Assembly (NCBI RefSeq): GCF_017591435.1
Contig: NC_059258.1
Location: forward strand, 7,629,176-7,693,175
Source: Portunus trituberculatus
Taxonomy: Eukaryota > Arthropoda > Malacostraca > Decapoda > Portunidae
Length of the DNA stretch: 64,000 bases
Direction of reading: 5' to 3'
The notes beneath the pieces were generated by a model that saw only the letters and a list, made by a program, of their open reading frames with translations, made no database searches and was not told where the DNA came from. Within the stretch, counting starts at the first letter, position 1, and each line of letters starts with the position of its first letter. Positions 60,286 to 64,000 of the stretch are shown here, in pieces. The translations under genes were made by a program, and so were the position numbers.

Positions 60286-61197
60286 TCATGAAGGAGGTGA
60301 GACGGGAGATCTTGATAAGGCGTCGGCGATGATGTTGTCCACCCCCTTGATATGGTGGACTTCCAGGTTGAAAGGTTGAGTTAACAAGGCCCACCTAAGA
60401 ATGCGTTGGTTTCGGTTCCTCATGGCGTGAAGGAAGGCCAGAGGATTGTGGTCGGTGAAGACCTTCGTGATGTGAGGACCAGGATGAAGATAGCACTCAA
60501 AACGTTGGAGCGCCAGGACGAGTGCCAGAGCCTCCTTCTCGATGGTGGAGTAGTTGAGTTGATGGTGTTTCAGTTTCGCGGAGTGATAGGCGATGGGATG
60601 GAGGATGCCGCTTGTAGGGTCCGTTTGTAGTAGGACAGCACCCACTCCAACTCCACTCGCGTCCACTTGTAGATGGAAGGGTCGGGAGTGATCCGGCGTC
60701 CAGACCACTGGTTCCGAGGAGAGAAACGCCTTGAGGTGTTGGAAGGCTTGGTCACAGGTCGGGGTCCAGTGGAAGGGGACGGAAGTGCTGATAAGGTCCG
60801 TCAGGGGGGCGGCCAGGGTGGAGAAGTTCTTACAGAAGCGTCTGTAAAAACCAGCCATCCCCAAGAACCTCATGAGAGCTTTCCTGGTGGTAGGAACAGG
60901 GAAGCCAAGGATGGCCTCCACGTTAGCTCTCTTGGGGTGAACCTTGCCGTTCCCCACCACATGTCCCAGGTAGACCACCGTAGACTTCCCGAAGGTGGAC
61001 TTGGCCAGGTTGATTGTAAGCCCGGCTTCCTGCAACCGACCCATCAGCCTCCGAAGACGGGTCAGATGTGTCGCCCAGTCGTCTGCAGTCACCACCAGGT
61101 CGTCCAGATATGCAGATGTTCCCTCCAAGTCCTGAGTGATGTAATTTATAGCCCTCTGGAAGGTGGCGGGAGCATTAGACAAGCCAAAGGGCATCAC
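60286..61197 (-). CDS. RT (3' half) and RNase H of Gmr1-like element, copy 2, open frame
   Basis: An uninterrupted 303-codon frame on the minus strand. PFGLSNAPATFQRAIN is followed by the YLDD box in SAYLDDLVV, LGHVVGNGKV and LGMAGFYRRFCKNFSTL. RNase H has VDASGVGVGAVLLQ, TIEKEALALVLALQ, VFTDHNPLAFL and the terminal VHHIKGVDNIIADALS. The stop lies 31 bases before the LTR, so RNase H is the last pol domain and no integrase follows. The upstream RT half is in another frame (61472-61239), so the gene as a whole is broken. Confidence 0.88.
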   Translation of the reverse strand: MMPFGLSNAPATFQRAINYITQDLEGTSAYLDDLVVTADDWATHLTRLRRLMGRLQEAGLTINLAKSTFGKSTVVYLGHVVGNGKVHPKRANVEAILGFPVPTTRKALMRFLGMAGFYRRFCKNFSTLAAPLTDLISTSVPFHWTPTCDQAFQHLKAFLSSEPVVWTPDHSRPFHLQVDASGVGVGAVLLQTDPTSGILHPIAYHSAKLKHHQLNYSTIEKEALALVLALQRFECYLHPGPHITKVFTDHNPLAFLHAMRNRNQRILRWALLTQPFNLEVHHIKGVDNIIADALSRSPVSPPS

Positions 61198-61238
61198 TGT
61201 GTATTGGTATAGTCCGAAGGGGGTGATGAAGGCGGATA

Positions 61239-61969
61239 TTATTTGGGCCTCGTCCGAGAGGGAATCTGGTAGTAACCTTTAAGTAAGTCTATAGTGGTTA
61301 CAAATTTGGCTACTCCTATACTATCTATAAGGTCCTCTATCAAGGGCAATGGGTAGGAGTCTGGCACCGTCACTTTATTTAATTTCCTGTAGTCGGTGCA
61401 AAATCGACTACTACCATCTGGCTTAGATGTTAACAGGCAGGAGAAGCCCAGGAGATATACTAGGTTCTGCAAGGTGATGACAGAGCAGATAGTCTACCTC
61501 TTTTTCATCAAGTCTCTTTTAATGGGTGAAATGCGATAGGCTGGTTGTCTTATAGGCTTGATGTCATTAGATATTAATGTTATGTCATGTTGGATAGTAT
61601 TACAAACTCCTGGAAGGTCACCTGTGATTTCAGAAAAGTCTAGCAATAACTTTTAAGATCAGACTGTTGTGAAGGTGTTAAGGAAAGAAACACCTCATCA
61701 AGGTTGGACATGATTTGGCTGTTTGAGGGGCGTCCTTTAGGTGACGAGAAGAGGAATTCGATGTCGGACTCTTCCTCGGGGGGCACAGGACCAGACTCCT
61801 TCCCTACCAGACATACAGGTACAGTGCGAGACAAGTCGTCCTCTGGTTCTCTGGAGTGGTAAGGTTTCATTAGATTAATATGAACTAGTTGGGAATCCTT
61901 ACGACGGTCAGGAGTGTGGACCACATAATTTAATGGACTTAGTTTTTGAGCCACAACATAAGGTCCCAT
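61239..61969 (-). pseudogene. Integrase/RT linker and RT 5' half, copy 2, frameshifted
   Basis: From 61969 on the minus strand: GPYVVAQKLSPLNYVV and VHINLMKPYHSREPEDD (integrase C-terminal module), then SNLDEVFLSLTPSQQSDL. A missing T shifts the frame near 61650. RT restarts at 61472 with LLTSKPDGSSRFCTDYRKLN and TTIDLLKGYYQIP. Confidence 0.8.
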
Positions 61970-62160
61970 GAACTTACTGTGAAGAGCATTGCCTGGAGTG
62001 GGGAGAAAAGTAAAACCTTGTCTCCTGGTTTGAAACTTCTCATGACAGATTTGGGAAGAGAATTCTGTTGCATTTTAGTTTGAGATTTGAGGAAGTTTGA
62101 TTTAGCAAAAGATCTGACTTCACTGATTTTATTCTTAAGGTTACTGATGTAGTCAGACAC
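61939..62160 (-). pseudogene. Integrase C-terminal fragment, copy 2
   Basis: The frame reads SDYISNLKNKISEVRSFAKS and SVMRSFKPGDKVLLF, identical in amino acids to copy 1 at 11121-10900. The catalytic core upstream is missing because the copy turns round at 62264. Confidence 0.8.
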
Positions 62161-62267
62161 ACTGGGGCTTGAAGGAGTATTTTGAGTAAACCATTGATCC
62201 TTTAATATTTTGAGAGGCCCCTGATCTGTCTACCATAGAGTAATTCAAAAGGGAGTAACCTAAAATA

Positions 62268-62682
62268 AATCAGTGAAAGATCTTTAAAATCTTCTCAAAT
62301 CTCAGTCTGCATCAGAATTCTTCCCAAATCTGTCATGAGAAGCAAACCAGAGACAGGTTTTACTCTCCCACAGGCAATGTCACAGTAAGTTCATGGGACC
62401 TTGAAGTTGTGGCTCAAACACTAAGTCCATTAATGTGGTCCACACTCCTGATTGGTGTTCATATTAATCTAATGAAACCACTCCAGAGCAGAAGACATTT
62501 CTGCACTGTACCTGTATGTCTGGTAGGAAGGAGTCTGGTCCTGTGCCCGAAGAAGAGTCCGACATCGAATTCTTCTTCATCGTAAAAGGACGCCCTGAAA
62601 CAGCAAATCATGTCCAACCTTGATGAGGTGTTTTTTCCTTAACACCTGGCAGTCTGATGGTGAAGTTATTCTGAAATCACAG
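62268..62682 (+). mobile_element. Inverted, diverged integrase-to-RT segment of the same element
   Basis: On the plus strand: 'ttcccaaatctgtcatgaga', 'ttaatctaatgaaaccactc', 'tgtatgtctggtaggaagga' and 'tccaaccttgatgaggtgtt' follow the integrase-RT interval of the element in order, with many small deletions. With 61640-62264 on the opposite strand it makes an imperfect palindrome. At its end the sequence jumps to the leader. Confidence 0.8.
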
Positions 62683-63309
62683 GTGTTCCATTTTTCCAGT
62701 GACTTTTTTTCTGTGATTGCTTGTGTTTCTGTGGTGTTGTGACTCTGATGTGTTTTTTTCTGTGACTTACTCTGCGTGTGGTTTAAATTTACCTTTGTGC
62801 GATCAAGTGCTCCTTTTGGGTTAAACGTGCTTCGTGACTTTCATTGGTATCGCATAGCAGTGGTAGAGCAGGAAACCAGGTAGAAAGGCGTGTTCACCGA
62901 TAGCACTTATCTCTAATTTTTGCACATAGGCAGGTGTGTAATAAGTGTTATCCAAGTGTTGGGATCATCATATGTTCATGCGAACCCTCAATCCCTCACT
63001 TCGCGGATAATTTTTCTCGCTAGTTAGAATCGGCCATTTTAACTAGTCTCTCAGACTAATCCGCCTCCTTATCAATAACAAATCTCAGTACAATTCGCTC
63101 CTCACTCTCAAGTCTCGTAACTAGAGTAATCCGGATCCCTCTTAATGCCGTAACTCTCTAGTTTACCCCTCATTAGTGATTGTACTCATAAGTGTTTACT
63201 TAAGTATAATCTAGGTAATTTCAAGGTTGCCTTTATTATCACTCTGCCAAGTTCCTCACTTAAGTAATTCGCTTATCATTTTTTTTTTGTGGTTTAACAT
63301 CTATTTAAT
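62683..63309 (+). mobile_element. Gmr1-like leader, copy 3
   Basis: From 'gtgttccatttttccagtga' to the gag ATG the bases follow copy 1's leader (13971-14600, reverse complement) with high identity. The LTR and PBS that should precede it are absent; integrase/RT sequence is joined instead. Confidence 0.8.
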
Positions 63310-64000
63310 ATGGCTTCCGCTCAGTTTAACGTTGAAGATTTTTGTGCCGACCCTTCTCTGGAACAACTTAAAGATGCTAATATAAAGAAGGACCAATGGA
63401 AGACCATCGCTAAACATTTTGATGTTCCCATCACGTCTCAGATGACTAAAGAGGTCATTAAGAATGTAGTTGTTGAACATCTAGTGCAAGAAGGTCAGTT
63501 GCTAGGAAATGCCATAGAAGAGTTAACTCCCATGTCAGCCTCTACGAGGACTATAATACACAGTCCCCAGGAAGAACAGTATAAGAGTAGGATAAGTCAA
63601 TGGGAAATTGAGAAGCTTAAACTAGAATACCGGATGCATGAAAACAAATGCAACTACAGGCAGAAAAAGAAGCAAAAGAAATGCAACTACAGGCAGAAGA
63701 TAAAGATAAAGAGAGAGAACTACGGGAAAAAAAAGAAAAGAGAGAATTACGGGAAAGACAAATGCAACTACAGGCAGAAAAGGAAGAGAGATAATTTCAG
63801 TTACAACTTAGAAGGCAGGAGAAAGAGTTAGAAATTCAGGTGTTAGCCCTACGAAATGACGCTAAGTTTAGAGGGGAAGAAATAGATATAAAGAAACAGT
63901 TAGCAAGCTTTAATCCTGCTACAGCTGCTCCGCTAGTTCCCCCTTTTGATGAATCTGATGTTGACGGGTCATTTCGCGCTTTTGAGAGCATTGCTAATAG
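63310..64000 (+). CDS. Gag of Gmr1-like element, copy 3, runs off the window
   Basis: ATG at 63310: MASAQFNVEDFCADPSLEQL, then TSQMTKEVIKNVVVEHLVQE and SPQEEQYKSRISQWEIEKLK, followed by the coiled-coil repeats. At the first MQLQAEKEAKE repeat (63650) the reading passes from frame 0 to the -1 frame, at the same base as in copy 1. The sense frame later reads LRNDAKFRGEEIDIKKQLAS and FDESDVDGSFRAFESIAN up to the window edge, where the SCAN-like capsid should begin. Some shifts in the repeat region (near 63790) are private to this copy. Confidence 0.78.

Overview
The window looks like nuclear DNA of an arthropod, most probably a decapod crustacean. The reasons are an extreme density of long dinucleotide and trinucleotide microsatellites ((AT)n up to about 1.29 kb, (GA)n about 1.06 kb), split genes with GT-AG introns, many decayed non-LTR retrotransposons, Penelope-like elements, Tc1, Tigger, piggyBac and P-type DNA transposons, tRNA-derived SINEs, and no prokaryote-like gene organisation. 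The species is an inference. Two runs of exactly 500 N (5362-5861 and 33501-34000) are assembly gaps, so linkage across them is uncertain.

Layout. 1-5361: minisatellites (about 31 bp unit), CT and CCT tracts, two families of piggyBac-type MITEs with TTAA target sites, a satellite grown from one MITE, and a duplicated block carrying an exon-like segment. 5862-19185: the best host-gene candidate, a signal-peptide exon (5952-6003) whose splice phase fits a second exon at 18777-18891. The roughly 12.8 kb intron between them holds a SINE, a Penelope-like fragment, a 5.9 kb Ty3/gypsy-type element and LINE pieces. 19334-23696: a LINE between two (GA)n tracts. 24.3-33.5 kb: LINE, DIRS-like and piggyBac remnants, a SINE, tandem LINE copies and a LINE with RNase H. 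34-37.6 kb: microsatellites, an LTR fragment and a SINE. 37775-41331: a four-exon THAP/P-element-type transposase gene, decayed. 43-47.2 kb: a LINE interrupted by a Penelope-like fragment and then by a Tigger element with intact ends. 47.5-50.4 kb: LINE remnants and a row of three SINEs alternating with GT tracts. 51.6-53.0 kb: a Tc1-like element. 53.2-55.35 kb: a CR1-like LINE cut by an inverted-repeat element. 57.3-59.6 kb: a Penelope-like 3' part with a ribozyme-like motif, bounded by AT tracts. 59.6-64.0 kb: two more copies of the gypsy-type element, head to head.

The most unusual system is the LTR element. It has gypsy-type sequences, but the domain order is gag-protease-integrase-RT-RNase H, with integrase upstream of RT as in copia. 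Its capsid segment resembles a SCAN domain, which matches the Gmr1-like group. Three partial copies plus an LTR fragment together show the LTR, primer-binding site, gag, pol and polypurine tract. Other points of note are the paired hammerhead-like motifs in two Penelope copies, with compensatory stem changes and a shared boundary with (AT)n; the THAP/P-type transposase with in-phase exons; and the conversion of a TTAA MITE into a satellite array. No intact host gene can be read from end to end, and nearly every transposon ORF carries frameshifts or stops.
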